Assembly (NCBI GenBank): GCA_025267735.1
Contig: CM046293.1
Coordinates: 13,788,560-13,852,559, forward strand
Direction of reading: 5' to 3'
Length of the DNA stretch: 64,000 nucleotides
Source: Mactra quadrangularis
Taxonomy: Eukaryota > Mollusca > Bivalvia > Venerida > Mactridae
A program made the position numbers and the translations under genes. Under the pieces are notes generated by a model that was not told the origin of the DNA, searched no databases, and saw only the letters and a program-made list of their open reading frames with translations. This document shows positions 50,413-60,861 of the stretch, one piece after another; the first letter of the stretch is position 1; every line of letters begins with the position of its first letter.

Positions 50413-52489
50413 TCAAGGGCCATATCCTTTTGTACTACAACATTTTACGCTAAACATTATTCATTACAAACCTCAGCCTGGAACCAGTGTTGTTTATTTC
50501 TTGCGTCTAGCTCAAGAAGTCAAAACAAAGAAAACAAATCAAATATTTTATCATAAAAGAAATTTCCACGATCATTCTGGCTTATCCCCAATATTCTTGA
50601 ATACTAACTACTCATAGACATTTAGTTGATATTGGTTTCCAATATACAACTCGGCTCCATCAAACAAACATTCCCCATATAATTGTAAAACTGGAACCAG
50701 CCGTTCAATTTTATGTTGTTAGATTCATTCAGACTGAAGAAGGAAGGAATTTAACTCAGTTTATAAATTATCAATTTATTCAAGTGATAGTTTCATTTGT
50801 GAACATATTCGTGCACATTAGGTGAGACCATTTTTGTTTTATTTTTGCTACATCGATGGACGTATCAAATATCTGTAAGAGTCCAGACGTCTTGATGGAA
50901 AGATTTTAAAACAGATTTCTTTTGTTTCGCTTTAATGATTAGTCATCGATCATTTATGTTGTTGTTATTATTGTTGTTGGTGAAACTGTTTTCTTCCGCA
51001 TTCGATGAAAACAGCTAGGCGTATTTATTATCTCAAGGAATACAGGGACCCGTAAATACCTTGCACAGGCACTTTTCAATTCTGATACAGTGAATAATCG
51101 ACATGCAGTATTTTATTTTCTTCTCGACGCTGTTTTATTTTTGTCTTCAAAACATGTCGGTCTTCACTGGTGTTGAAATATAGTTAATACTGTCTGGCTG
51201 ATGGTTGTTTTTATTGTAATAACATGAAAGTTTCTGAATATACGTCGCATGCAGGGTTGTAAAGAGGTGACGCGAAAGCGAAGACAGACGGATTTCACAA
51301 ATGGGGATTTTAAAATGTTAATCTGTTTTTATGGAAATATACTAAAATTTGAACTGCGCATGCGCGAATACAGATATATTTGAAGACTTATCCAGACTAG
51401 CTATAGTTCCACAAAATGTTCCCACTCGCTGTTGTTAACATTAAAAATCAATAAACATTTCATGAAACCATTCCAGGAGTGCCCATTCTTCCTTGATTGA
51501 TTCAGCAGGGTCCTTTCTTCTGATAGAAATACAATTCTTGGTTTTCAGGGCGTGTTTCGGTATTTGGTGAAGGGTCCGGCATAGGGGTTTTACTTTTAGA
51601 AGGAGGAATCCAATGTTAACTCCGAATTTTGAGAAAGTTGAACAAATTTAAAGAAATTTCAGAAGAAGGGTCTTGTTAATGTTCTGTTGTTATGTCCTGG
51701 TTTGATAATTTATTGTATAAATATCTCTAATGAGCATGCGTAAACATATACATAAATATATAGATAACATAAAGAACGAACGGATCCTGTTATATCAAGG
51801 AAACGGCTCTGGCTATAAATGGTGTTATTGTACCCATTAAGTGATACATGCGGCTCTTCCAAGTTACACTAGTCTATTAAATCCAAAACTCAGTTAAACT
51901 AACGTACTATGTCCTGAAGTCATAAAACTCGATCAACTCCTGCAGTATATTTTATACTTTCGGTGAATCTTGCACTTGAGCCCTTACATGTTTTGTTCAG
52001 TTTCTATGTCTCTGAACGTGCTGAATTCAAATAAATATAACTTATAGTTAGCGAAATGAAAATGTCTCGATTGAGCTGTTACATGAATGTGCGTTAAACT
52101 GAATACTTGTTCATAGTTTCGCTTTTTTGTATTATACAGATTATACTTGAATATAAATTGGGTACATTTGAACTAAATTTTAAGTATATAAATTGTTTCA
52201 AATGCCAACTATGAAAGCATATTAGATCAGTCAGCCTAGTATTTGTCAAATCTTTGATCTGTAACGATCGATTTCCACTAGCTTCACATTAATGATTTAT
52301 GACCATTCAAAGCATCAAGTACATTACGTCATAAACATGTTTTAACAACGCTTAAGTCGCATTAAACCATCCTTTGTAACAACCTACTCGCACAATACAG
52401 ACATGACAAATGTGAAATGACAAGTTCACCTACTATCAGATATAATTAATACATTAACAAAGTAGATTACGATTTAATGGAAGCAGTAA
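50413..52489. other. Nothing recognised
   Basis: About 2 kb of AT-rich sequence without coding, tRNA or repeat signals that I can support. Confidence 0.4.
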
Positions 52490-52830
52490 CAACAGAAACA
52501 GCTATAAGATCAATTCACACCCATACTGCCTGCACTAAGATTAGCATCCTAGCAGTACGATTTAACTACATGTAATTGCTACGAGAAGTAATATTTGCAT
52601 TGCAATAATAAGATCTGTTGTTCTGCTAGCTGTAACAGCAGAACAACAATAAGTTCAATTTTACTGCTGAACTGCAAGACGGTACATTAACATCACAGCA
52701 GTGCGATCAGTCTTAATTTCATTCTGCCAGCACTGCCCAGCAGTAGGATGATGGGTATGGGAGTAATATCAATCTTAATGTTGTTCTTGCTTGCAGTAAG
52801 ATCGATAGTAGCAATAAGACTATAGGCCTT
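52490..52830. repeat. Degenerate inverted-repeat-rich segment
   Basis: Recurring words GCAGTA, AGCAGT, TAAGATC and ATCTTA on both strands. It includes a strong hairpin, TGTTGTTCTGCT (52,616-52,627) and AGCAGAACAACA (52,637-52,648), perfect 12-bp arms with a 9-nt loop. The C-specific segment near 29,480-29,560 has similar words. Probably a decayed palindromic satellite or MITE cluster. Confidence 0.5.
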
Positions 52831-53017
52831 CTCAAATTTTTCATCTCCTCGAAAACGTACATGTTGATCTTAAAAGTCAAGCATAAATTTTGAATAAATT
52901 ATGACACCACGTTTAATTTATTTAATCTTACTTGCGTTTATGCTGTCACTACCACTTTTCCAGTCTGAAACAGAATAATAAAGGCCTACGCCTGGACGTC
53001 CATTCATCGGCCTCCTA

Positions 53018-53349
53018 TTCCGCCCGTCTAACTAAGTCGGAAGCCCATGAGTCTACCGATTTAGGAGTCGTGAGTTCGATTCCTGAACGGGGTATACATG
53101 TACTATCATGGAGTTCGGCAGTGAAATAATTTCAAAGGCCATATGCCATTTTCCCTCCTACCACTGAGTCTAAATCATGTAGGACAGTTGTCTATCACTG
53201 ACTGCAGTATGCGCCTAGAAACCGGTAAACAGCTAAATTCAGTGACTTGCCTTTCCAGGAAAGGTGAGTTGATTGACTGACCGCCGTGATATGACCTATA
53301 TAATGTGATGTTTCGACGTTAAACCCAATGAAAACAACAGCAACAAAAG
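53018..53349 (+). mobile_element. tRNA-Lys-derived SINE (+)
   Basis: Complete in the same order as the reference copy: head with A-box-like TCTAACTAAGTCGGAAGC and B box GAGTTCGATTCC; body with TGAAATAATTTC, CTCCTACCACTGAGTC, CATGTAGGACAG and TCACTGACTGC; 3' motif TGACCGCCGTGATATGACCT; end CGACGTTAAACCCAATG and a short AAC-rich tail. It is more diverged than 41,416-41,778. The frame 52,932-53,129 crosses its head and is a by-product. Confidence 0.82.
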
Positions 53350-54360
53350 ACAATGGCCTGCGAAGCACAGCTAATAAATATGGAATTCATTGATGACATT
53401 CAGTAGAAAGAGTTTGAATTATTGACAACTGAAATGTACAAATATCACACGTGCAGTGTGAATTGAGCTGTCTGACATTACGATGTTTGTAAAATCCTAC
53501 ATTTAAATGCTTTTGACATGTGTAGCGTGTGTGAAAAGAAACATTCTACAATCAACAAGCTGTCCAGTCCAGCTTATTTTTTTCGACACTTCCTTGATTC
53601 GAATCTTAGGCCCTGCAAACTTAAAACCTATCCCTCTTCATATATTAAACCGACATGTATCGAAGTGTATCAAAACGCTGGTATCGTAATCAATTAGATC
53701 TAAATATTTGATGCCTGGGAAAATCATAAGAATGAAATATCTTAGAAAATGCAACCTTTTCGGGTTTTACCGTCATTTGTTTGATTGCCACCATTTCTTG
53801 TTTGCCGTCATTTTTTGTTTGGATACACTGTAGAACGTTCACTATTTAGTCTATCTTGGAGTGTTGCCATTTTAGCTTGTAACGTATCAGTAGGTTAATT
53901 CTTCTCCATAATTAAACCATAAAATAGGTTAGTATGATTTTAGTATAACCTCTACAAAGGTAAGAACTTTGCCAGGTCGAGAATCATTTAACATTTAGTT
54001 AATATCATAAATTGAGCTACTTGATGAACTTTTCTCTTTTAATAACTGACATTTTTATTATTTAAAACTGTTTTCCGCCCAGGTGACGTTCATATATTTG
54101 ATCGAAAGTCATTGTGATTACTCCAAAACAAAAATTAAGAAAACTAGCGTTGATACTGCATACTTAACTGGATAACAATTCTGCATTATAACTTTGTGTT
54201 ATAATTGCTTGATAACAGTTTAACCATAGATTTGCTATGCCAATGTGGCGCGGATACTAAGTAACGGTCAGCAACAAAAACTCCTTCTACGGCACTGAGA
54301 GATTACCCTCTGATTGGACAAATTTAACTTAACAGTCAACCTCAAAGCTACATTCAGACA
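53350..54360. other. Nothing recognised
   Basis: AT-rich. Imperfect repeats of TTTGTTTGATTGCC / CTTGTTTGCCGTCA near 53,775-53,820 only. Confidence 0.35.
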
Positions 54361-54530
54361 ATTATTAATGAATGTCGAACTTCAAGCTTGTTCGATATTC
54401 AACCTCAGAACTACGTTTGCATGATCATTAATGAATGCCGAACGTCGAAATTCGCTCAATTTGCAAATGTCGAACGTCGAACTGGTTCGATGTTGGATAT
54501 GAATATCGAATTTCGAACGTCTCGAATGTT
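54361..54530. repeat. TCGAAC-rich degenerate tandem segment
   Basis: ATTAATGAATGTCGAAC and ATTAATGAATGCCGAAC start two loosely similar copies about 66 bp apart. TTCGA / TCGAA words recur on both strands. Confidence 0.5.
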
Positions 54531-55564
54531 GTGCCAAGTTATTGACGCTAAATATATACATGACTTAAAATACGTACTGCATCTTTACACTTAAGACAAA
54601 TCTAAACGATATTCTATGTAATCAATGACTTATGTTTACATAAACGAGCTAAACTTACGTCACATGTTCAATAAATAAACAAAACAACAACAACAACATT
54701 TTCCTGTAAACAGCATATTTTGTTGTAACCTAGACTGAAATAATAACAAGCGCTGAAATATTTCCGTTCTCTTAGTCTACATACAGACATAAACATCTCC
54801 AAATCTCCAATCAGAACTCTTCAGCATCTCGACGTCATTGAAATAGTTCCACTTCTGCTACCAGAGTTCCAATGCGTGATCTATAAATACTTGTATTACT
54901 CATCTCCAGAACTTGAACTTGACCTACATTTGGTTTTATGGTCGCGTGATCCTCAGAATGTAAACAAGCACTTGTTTATAGTCAATTTCTTGCAGCAGAC
55001 GAACACAAGGAAAAGTTCGAAGAGTGCATAGAATAACATACATCTCTTTGTCTGAAAATGCTCACATTATCATTTGAGTTGTAATTGTTATCACTCTGAA
55101 ATTTCTGTAGAAGATAACCTTGCTCGATTTAATTTTGTACGGATAAGTCGGAGCTATTGAAAACTCACAGGATTTATCGGGATATTTCGGAGGAAGAAGG
55201 GTAGTTGCAGTCATTTTAGGTATTTAATGAATTTTTTTTCTTGGAAAAGAAATTTTCGAAAAAAAACAACATTGTTGTATATCTCATTAGTTGTTGTTGT
55301 AGATCACGTGACTATAGATCACGTGCTGTTCTAAAATATCAGACTGAATGGCAGTAGGTACACACAAGGAAGCTTGCAGTCATAACAATATTGGCGATAT
55401 TCAGTGATATAAAATAAATATTTGCGATAGTGTTGGTAAGATTAGATCATTATTGAGTCTCAATGTATTTCATGAGAAACTGTTCGGTTTTAAAAACTCA
55501 CTTGAGATCTGAGTTCTAGCAATTCCCCCCCCCCCCTATCTATTACAGTTCCACTGTGTAGAGC
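54531..55564. other. Nothing recognised
   Basis: No coding signal. Paired GATCACGTG words (near 55,303 and 55,318) and a poly-C run (about 55,525) are the only notable short features. Confidence 0.35.
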
Positions 55565-55680
55565 AGTTACTCTCGGCAACCGTTGTTTCAGTCATGCAGT
55601 GCCAAACCCGTGGAATGCCATTTCCGGACTCACGCGTATCCAGGCTCTAAATTCTTTTCTTATACTGTTGCAATGTATTT
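55565..55680 (+). pseudogene. LINE reverse-transcriptase C-terminal remnant (weak)
   Basis: One frame reads NRCFSHAVPNPWNAISGL, then LNSFLILL, then a stop. This follows the pattern F..A.P..WN.LP..L....L..FK..L seen at the C-terminal end of many LINE polyproteins. It is short, with substitutions at expected positions, so the call is tentative. Confidence 0.35.
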
Positions 55681-55931
55681 GATAATAACCTCACTGCACT
55701 GCTATGTCCTACATCTGGACTTCAAGCCTATATCATCCAACATCTCAATCTTGCGATCAAATATCAAGACAAATTAAACAACTTAACCTAATTACTAAAG
55801 TTAACAACAACGTGTCCCTGCATATATCGACTTTTTAATGATGACCATACGTGAGTTTTGAGTGACCGCTCAAGATCAAAGTGAATTGCAAACTCATGAG
55901 GTTTGTCACAGTGTTTGACTACATGGTGAGA

Positions 55932-55939
55932 TATAAAAG
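55932..55939 (+). promoter_or_regulatory. TATA box upstream of exon 1c
   Basis: TATAAAAG lies 83 bp upstream of the ATG at 56,015, the same spacing class as for exon 1b. A start about 30 bp downstream gives a leader of about 50 nt without an upstream ATG. Confidence 0.5.
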
Positions 55940-56014
55940 GGAGTTTGATATCTTAACTTATAACTGACGACTAACTGTCCAAAGTCACTATTCGTCGGCT
56001 TAACCATAAAGAAA

Positions 56015-56053
56015 ATGGACTCAGAGAAAATGTTGAAAGTGTCTAGCTTTGAT
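56015..56053 (+). CDS. SLC23A: Candidate alternative first coding exon 1c of the SLC23 transporter
   Basis: ATG in a strong context (AAAGAAAATGG) with a TATA box 83 bp upstream. The frame reads MDSEKMLKVSSFD and reaches a GTATGT donor at 56,054 in phase 0, matching the acceptor at 57,287 only 1.2 kb away. If that donor is skipped the frame continues 19 codons to a stop at 56,111; a later GTAAAT donor (56,110) would leave the wrong phase. This is the exon closest to the conserved body of the gene. The tail would be very short and is not recognisable on its own. The donor choice is the weak point. Confidence 0.45.
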
Positions 56054-56109
56054 GTATGTACTGGCGGTCAACACGGACCCGAACCATCGGAGACAAAGAT
56101 ACTAAATAC

Positions 56110-56659
56110 GTAAATATGGTAGTCGGGACCGTGCTAGCCGCCTTTGGATGTATACGAATGAATTTAATTCTTTATTGTGTTTGGGGTTTTGCATCTCATT
56201 TTTGAGAAATGTGATTTATTTTTAATAGGAAGCTTACAATGTTTGCCAATAGACGCAAGTTAGTGCACTTGAAAAGTTCGCCCATAATGGTTGTAATAAT
56301 AAGGAACATGGAAATTGGTTAAAAATAATTAGACATTTTATGGCGATAAGTTATTTAAATGACTTTGGTGTTGTGGTACGCTTGTTTTGCATTTCGGTAC
56401 TTTATCTTCAATGTAATATCAACATAATCAAGGATGTATGCATCTAAAACATGCTTAGAGCAACTCCTGTATAATCATTTTTTATACAATATTACATACA
56501 TAACGATGTTTACTTTCTTCATTTTTTTGCGAGATGTCATTTTAAAATTTAATAATTTGTAGAAAAAAACTTTCCAATTAATTTGCGATTTTTTGCAATA
56601 TTATCTTTCCTTTTTTCCGTTAGGTATACAAACATTTAAAACTGTCTCAGTGAAGACAT
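56110..56659. other. Intron, nothing recognised
   Basis: AT-rich, no further exon signal. Confidence 0.4.
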
Positions 56660-56935
56660 TCTTATTACAATTTTAAACAATTTGAATAGTTCATGGTTGC
56701 TGTTTTAAAAATCCACATTCCTTATCATGTAAGACCAAGATGGCCGATCGTTAAATCCGTGTTTGGTTGCCCAAAATTGTGGAACGCTCTGCCACCTGAC
56801 TTAAAATCCAAAGCAACAGAAGAAAAATTCAGAAAAATCTTAAAACTTATTTATTCTCAAAATTCCATATATAAACATTTAAAAGTTCTTACTTTTTATG
56901 TGATTCAATGTGAAGCGCTATCGAATAAAATGTAG
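56660..56935 (+). pseudogene. LINE reverse-transcriptase C-terminal fragment
   Basis: Frame with HVRPRWPIVKSVFGCPKLWN, then ALPPDLKSKATEEKFRKILK, then a stop. FG.PKLWN.LP..LK......F.K.LK is the hallmark of the extreme C-terminus of non-LTR retrotransposon polyproteins (CR1/Jockey/L2-like groups). Only the last 60-80 residues are present, so it is a 5'-truncated copy inside the intron before exon 2. The sub-family cannot be named by eye. Confidence 0.65.
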
Positions 56936-57198
56936 AATTGTTTGCGCTAAATCGGCTTAACATGATCTTGTTTGCCATGAAATGTAGAGTCTACTACACA
57001 TCTTCATTATTCTACATATTTCTATGTTATATATTTGACTAAATATTATCCAGCGAATTCATTTAACTGTGTTTCTTTATCTATATACTAAAACGAAACA
57101 TTAAACATCGACTTGCAACCATCAGGGGTTTGAATACTCCCAACACCGGTCAAAGCATTATGTTTCGGCATGTGACGCAAATGCAGTACCTAAATGGT

Positions 57199-57249
57199 GT
57201 CTAAATATGTCCGAGGCTATTCATAGTGAATGGCCGAGGAGTTCTGAAT
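57199..57249 (+). repeat. 51-bp dispersed repeat, copy 2
   Basis: Counterpart of 43,452-43,502 (45 of 51 positions). It lies 38 bp upstream of the acceptor of SLC23 exon 2, so it probably overlaps the branch-point region. Confidence 0.7.
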
Positions 57250-57286
57250 AGGATAATTTATCAGAAATTATTTTTACTGTTTTCAG

Positions 57287-57409
57287 AAGGTTCCTGACAA
57301 ACCTGTGGAGAAAACAAAAAAGAGTATGCAGATGTCAATATTGTCAGGGTTACAGTATAAGGTGGATGATAATCCACCATGGATTACCACAATATTTCTG
57401 GGATTTCAG
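57287..57409 (+). CDS. SLC23A: SLC23 / nucleobase-ascorbate transporter, exon 2
   Basis: SLC23 proteins are membrane permeases of the nucleobase-ascorbate transporter family; vertebrate SVCT1/2 carry ascorbate with sodium, other members carry nucleobases. The acceptor TTACTGTTTTCAG ends at 57,286. The 41-codon exon starts KVPDKPVEKTKK and continues LSGLQYKVDDNPPW into the start of the first membrane segment (TIFLGFQ). The donor GTGAGT at 57,410 is in phase 0. The Y-K-x-D-D-x-P-P-W / LG.QHYL block is highly characteristic of this family. The conserved Gln-His pair of membrane helix 1 is split exactly by the exon junction (Q here, H at the start of exon 3). Substrate cannot be assigned from this part. 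Confidence 0.9.
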
Positions 57410-57579
57410 GTGAGTCGGACTATATAACAATTAATATATGTATAATAATTGACATATTTGTTCAAAACCATTAATGGACCAAGATTATATTTATTGGGAA
57501 GGTTTACACACGTCTGTTGTAGGTATCCATATCGAATCTGATATTTTTGTCCATACAAACAAAATATAGAAACCGAATA

Positions 57580-57872
57580 TTTGTATGTAGCTTATATCTA
57601 TGATTTATGATTGATATAAATATTTCAATGATTTATAATTGATATAGATTTTTAATGAATTCAAATTGATATAAATATTTCAATGACGTAAATTTTATAT
57701 TGATATTTCAATGATGTGTTGATATTAATATTTCAATGATTTATAATTGATATAAATATTGAATAAAGTAGAATTGATATAGACATTTCAATGATATAAA
57801 TTTTATATTAATATTACAATGATTTGGTTGATATCAATATTTAAATGATTATTATAAATATTTTAATGGTTT
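57580..57872. repeat. AT-rich minisatellite, left part
   Basis: Degenerate units of about 28-33 bp built from ATATTTCAATGATTTATAAT and TGATATAAATAT. It continues at 58,441-58,530 and 60,862-61,200; two elements have inserted into one original tract. Confidence 0.88.
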
Positions 57873-58440
57873 AAGATAAGATAAGATAAGATAATCTTTA
57901 TTTAAAGTCGGTTGTAATCAAACACATATAACACTAGCTTAAAGCTATTGTCCGACAAAAACAAGACTATCCAATAAAAATCAAACAAACGAACTAAAAA
58001 TGGAAAAACATGACATTAAAATTACAATCAATACATTACATATATAAAAACAAATGAAAAATATATGCTAAATTATCACATTGATTTAAAGAAAGACAAT
58101 TGAATTAAAATAAAGAAAAATAGCAAATGTTTTCATCACCAAGTATACAATATAAAACATAGTTTAACATTTATGAGATAACTGTTGATCTTGGCCAAGG
58201 CCTAAAAACTGCCTTAAGATCGAAAATAGATAAAATAGTGACGATGTATAGATAACACAAAAGTGTGACAGATAAGAAATATTTTAGATGAGAAGAATTC
58301 CGTCCAAATCAGATTTGGAAAGAACTGATCAACAATTATCTCATAACTACATAAAAAATACATGATTTACCCGGTTAGCCTGCTCTAACTTATATACATC
58401 AAAATAAACTTATAACTAAAGTCTAAGGAATCTAAGGAGA
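57873..58440 (-). mobile_element. Retroelement 3' part with (AAGAT)n tail
   Basis: The left edge is (AAGAT)n at 57,873-57,893 followed by AATCTTTATTTAAAG. Short microsatellite tails of this form mark the 3' ends of L2/CR1-like retroposons (a family-level resemblance recalled from fish and other animals). The block interrupts the minisatellite. Inside it is a stem: TTATGAGATAACTGTTGATC (58,171-58,190) against GATCAACAATTATCTCATAA (58,327-58,346), 19 of 20 pairing. No readable coding frame. The right edge is approximate. Confidence 0.45.
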
Positions 58441-58530
58441 TTTATGTTTGATATATTGTTTTAATGTTTTATTATTAATATAAATATTTAAATAATTAAT
58501 ATAAATATTTCATTGATTTGTTTGATATCA
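58441..58530. repeat. AT-rich minisatellite, middle part
   Basis: Continuation of the 57,580 tract between the two insertions. It ends in GATTTGTTTGATATCA, directly abutting the TIR element. Confidence 0.88.
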
Positions 58531-60861
58531 CGACTAAGCCAAGATAAATGGGACCTTTTGATTATGCCAGTGTTACATTGAAATATTCTGAAAAGTTAAG
58601 TTTAAATTAAATGAAGAGTATTTTTTTCCAACACGTTATTTTGAGAGCTTTCTGATGATGTATAGTTTCATATATGTTCTATTACCATTTTGTGAATTAT
58701 TTAGGATTATATTCCCTAAAAACCCTGTTTTTACACTGTTTTTGAGTCTCACTGAGGTTTTGTTCTTTTTTCATCAGTTGTTTCGGAAAGTTCTTGTTGG
58801 TTACTGTTATTTTGATGTATTTTCTATCTCTGACTGACATACAGGTATATGGTATTTTTTACAAAAGTTATATATAATCAATATTTAAGAAAATATTCAT
58901 GAAATAGTAAACACGTACCCTTGTAACGCAAGTAAGAGTTTTACGTTACCATCTTTGATATACTTTAAAACAATGTTACTGCTTTATTTCACTTGTATCA
59001 CCTTTTTACTATTACAGTTTATAATTATTTTTATTTAACGCAAATGAAGTTTTTTAGAGCATAGCATATTGTAAATTTTATGTAGAGTCCGTAGCCCCTG
59101 TTTTAAACTGTGTGCTGACTTAATATAAAGAAATATAGCTGCTGTTTTATTACGTTTTCTGTTTTTGGTTGTGCCATATAGGTAATGCAGGAAAGGAATT
59201 AAATCAGAAGAAGAACAAAAAAAATCTAAAGACAAATAATTGCTGTCCGTAGCCCTGTAGAGTCCGTAGCCCCTACAATATTTATATCTTTTTTCATACA
59301 GGACCATTATAAAACTTTTGTACTTTTCTTAGTTTCGTTCTTGTGATGACTAGCTATGCATCTAAATACTGTATGTCTTGACAATCTTCATTCTGTTGAA
59401 AATAATTTTAATTTGACATAATTTATAAATTTTCTGATAGATTTCTTTAATGGTCAAACTGATACATTAGACATTTCAGAAGATACTTAAATATATGTTT
59501 GTAGTGTTTGTTAGTTAAAGTTTATTGTTTTTTAAAGGATAATTACACTTAAAACCAAACAAACAGCTTTAAATGTGTGATAGAAAAAGATACTGGTGTG
59601 GTGTAGAGTCCGTAGCCCCATGTTAATTTTCACATAATTCATTCTTTTGTATTTTTATTCCCAAACTTATATATGTATGGAGATAACTTATTTGATAGAT
59701 TTTTTTTGTTGAAGTATACATAGAAACAGGTTGAAAATTCAGGACTTTGTTTTGTTTTGACATTTTATGTTACTAAGAAACATACATTTTTCATGTTTTC
59801 TCAAGTAAAGTAATGGAATTGTTTCTTCCTATTATTGCTCATTTTTTCAAAAGTCAGAAAAATTAATGCTGTATCAAAAGAATATTATTCCACAAGTCAA
59901 TTTATATTAAACTACTTTCTTCAATCTACTAAATACCATTAAGACAGTATGTAGAGTCCGTAGCCCCTGATATCCATTTTATGATTTTCTTTATTGGGTC
60001 AAGAAACATAATGATTATTCATATCAAACTTGTTCTAAATGTGTTGTCCACATCTTCGAATACTTTCAAATATAACAAAATCAGTTTTGTTTCTTTTTTT
60101 CATTTAAATGTAAATTGAAACTTAACATTCCCTGTGAATTTTTGGGTATTTGCGCTTTTGACCCTGGTAAATGTTGCAAACAAGGAGAGTAAGTGTAGAA
60201 TCACTTCCAAATTGATAAATACATAAATATCAAACTTATTTATAAATCATTTATAAGAAATATTCATCTTTCTAATTTTTCTAGTAGTGATATGAATTAC
60301 CGTGTAGAGTCCGTAGCCCTGGTTTCCAATTATATAATTTTCTTTTTAGGGTCAGCAAAACCATATTATTCATATCAAACATGTTCTAAATGTGTTGTCT
60401 ACATCTTAGAATACTTTCAAATATAAAAAATCAGTTTTGTTTCTTTTTTCTCGTCTATATGTAAATTGAAACTTAACATTTCCTGTGTATTTTGGGGTAT
60501 TTGCACTTTTGACCCTGGTAAATGTTGCAGACAAGGAGAGAGTGGGCGTGGATTCTCTTCAAAATTTTAAAGTATATGTTTATAAAACTAAATAACAAAT
60601 TTTTTATAAGAAATATACATCTTTCTATTTTTTCGTGTGTTGATATGAATTACCATGTAGAGTCCGTAGGCCCCTTGGGTACATATATTCAACCGTTCTT
60701 AACTTTTTTGTTCTACATGTTCCATCCAAGATCTTTTGGAAATTAGTGCCTAACAGACATGTCTGTACAATACTTTAAAAGAATCTGCACTCTGATGAGG
60801 TCTGAAAATTGAAATTGGCATATGTGAGACTGAAGAGGTACCCTTTATCTTGGCTTAGCCG
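58531..60861. mobile_element. 2,331-bp TIR element with internal satellite, family unknown
   Basis: The left end begins CGACTAAGCCAAGATAAA and the right end is the inverse, TTTATCTTGGCTTAGCCG. Over 25 bp the ends match at 22 positions. The direct repeat ATCA (58,527-58,530 and 60,862-60,865) is a 4-bp target duplication. The minisatellite unit at 60,908-60,985 reads straight through the junction sequence and serves as an empty site, proving both ends and the duplication. No transposase: frames such as 58,655-58,837 and 59,035-59,307 (minus) are short and unrecognised. The interior carries an 18-bp box repeated about every 350 bp (59,081-60,673). Chapaev, Sola and Ginger groups also make 4-bp duplications, but the end sequence does not let me assign any. 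Confidence 0.85.
59081..60673 (+). repeat. Internal ~350-bp repeats marked by a conserved 18-bp box
   Basis: TGTAGAGTCCGTAGCCCC (or a one-base variant) starts at 59,081, 59,256, 59,602, 59,950, 60,303 and 60,656. Spacings are 175, 346, 348, 353 and 353 bp; a partial box CTGTCCGTAGCCCTG sits at 59,243. The two units 59,950-60,302 and 60,303-60,655 are clearly similar along their length (for example TTCTAAATGTGTTGTC and TTGACCCTGGTAAATGTTGC). Earlier units have diverged almost everywhere except the box. Confidence 0.9.

Noticed and set aside
59081..60673. CRISPR-like reading of the regularly spaced 18-bp boxes
   Set aside because: Spacing of about 350 bp and related unit bodies show a decayed tandem repeat, not spacers.
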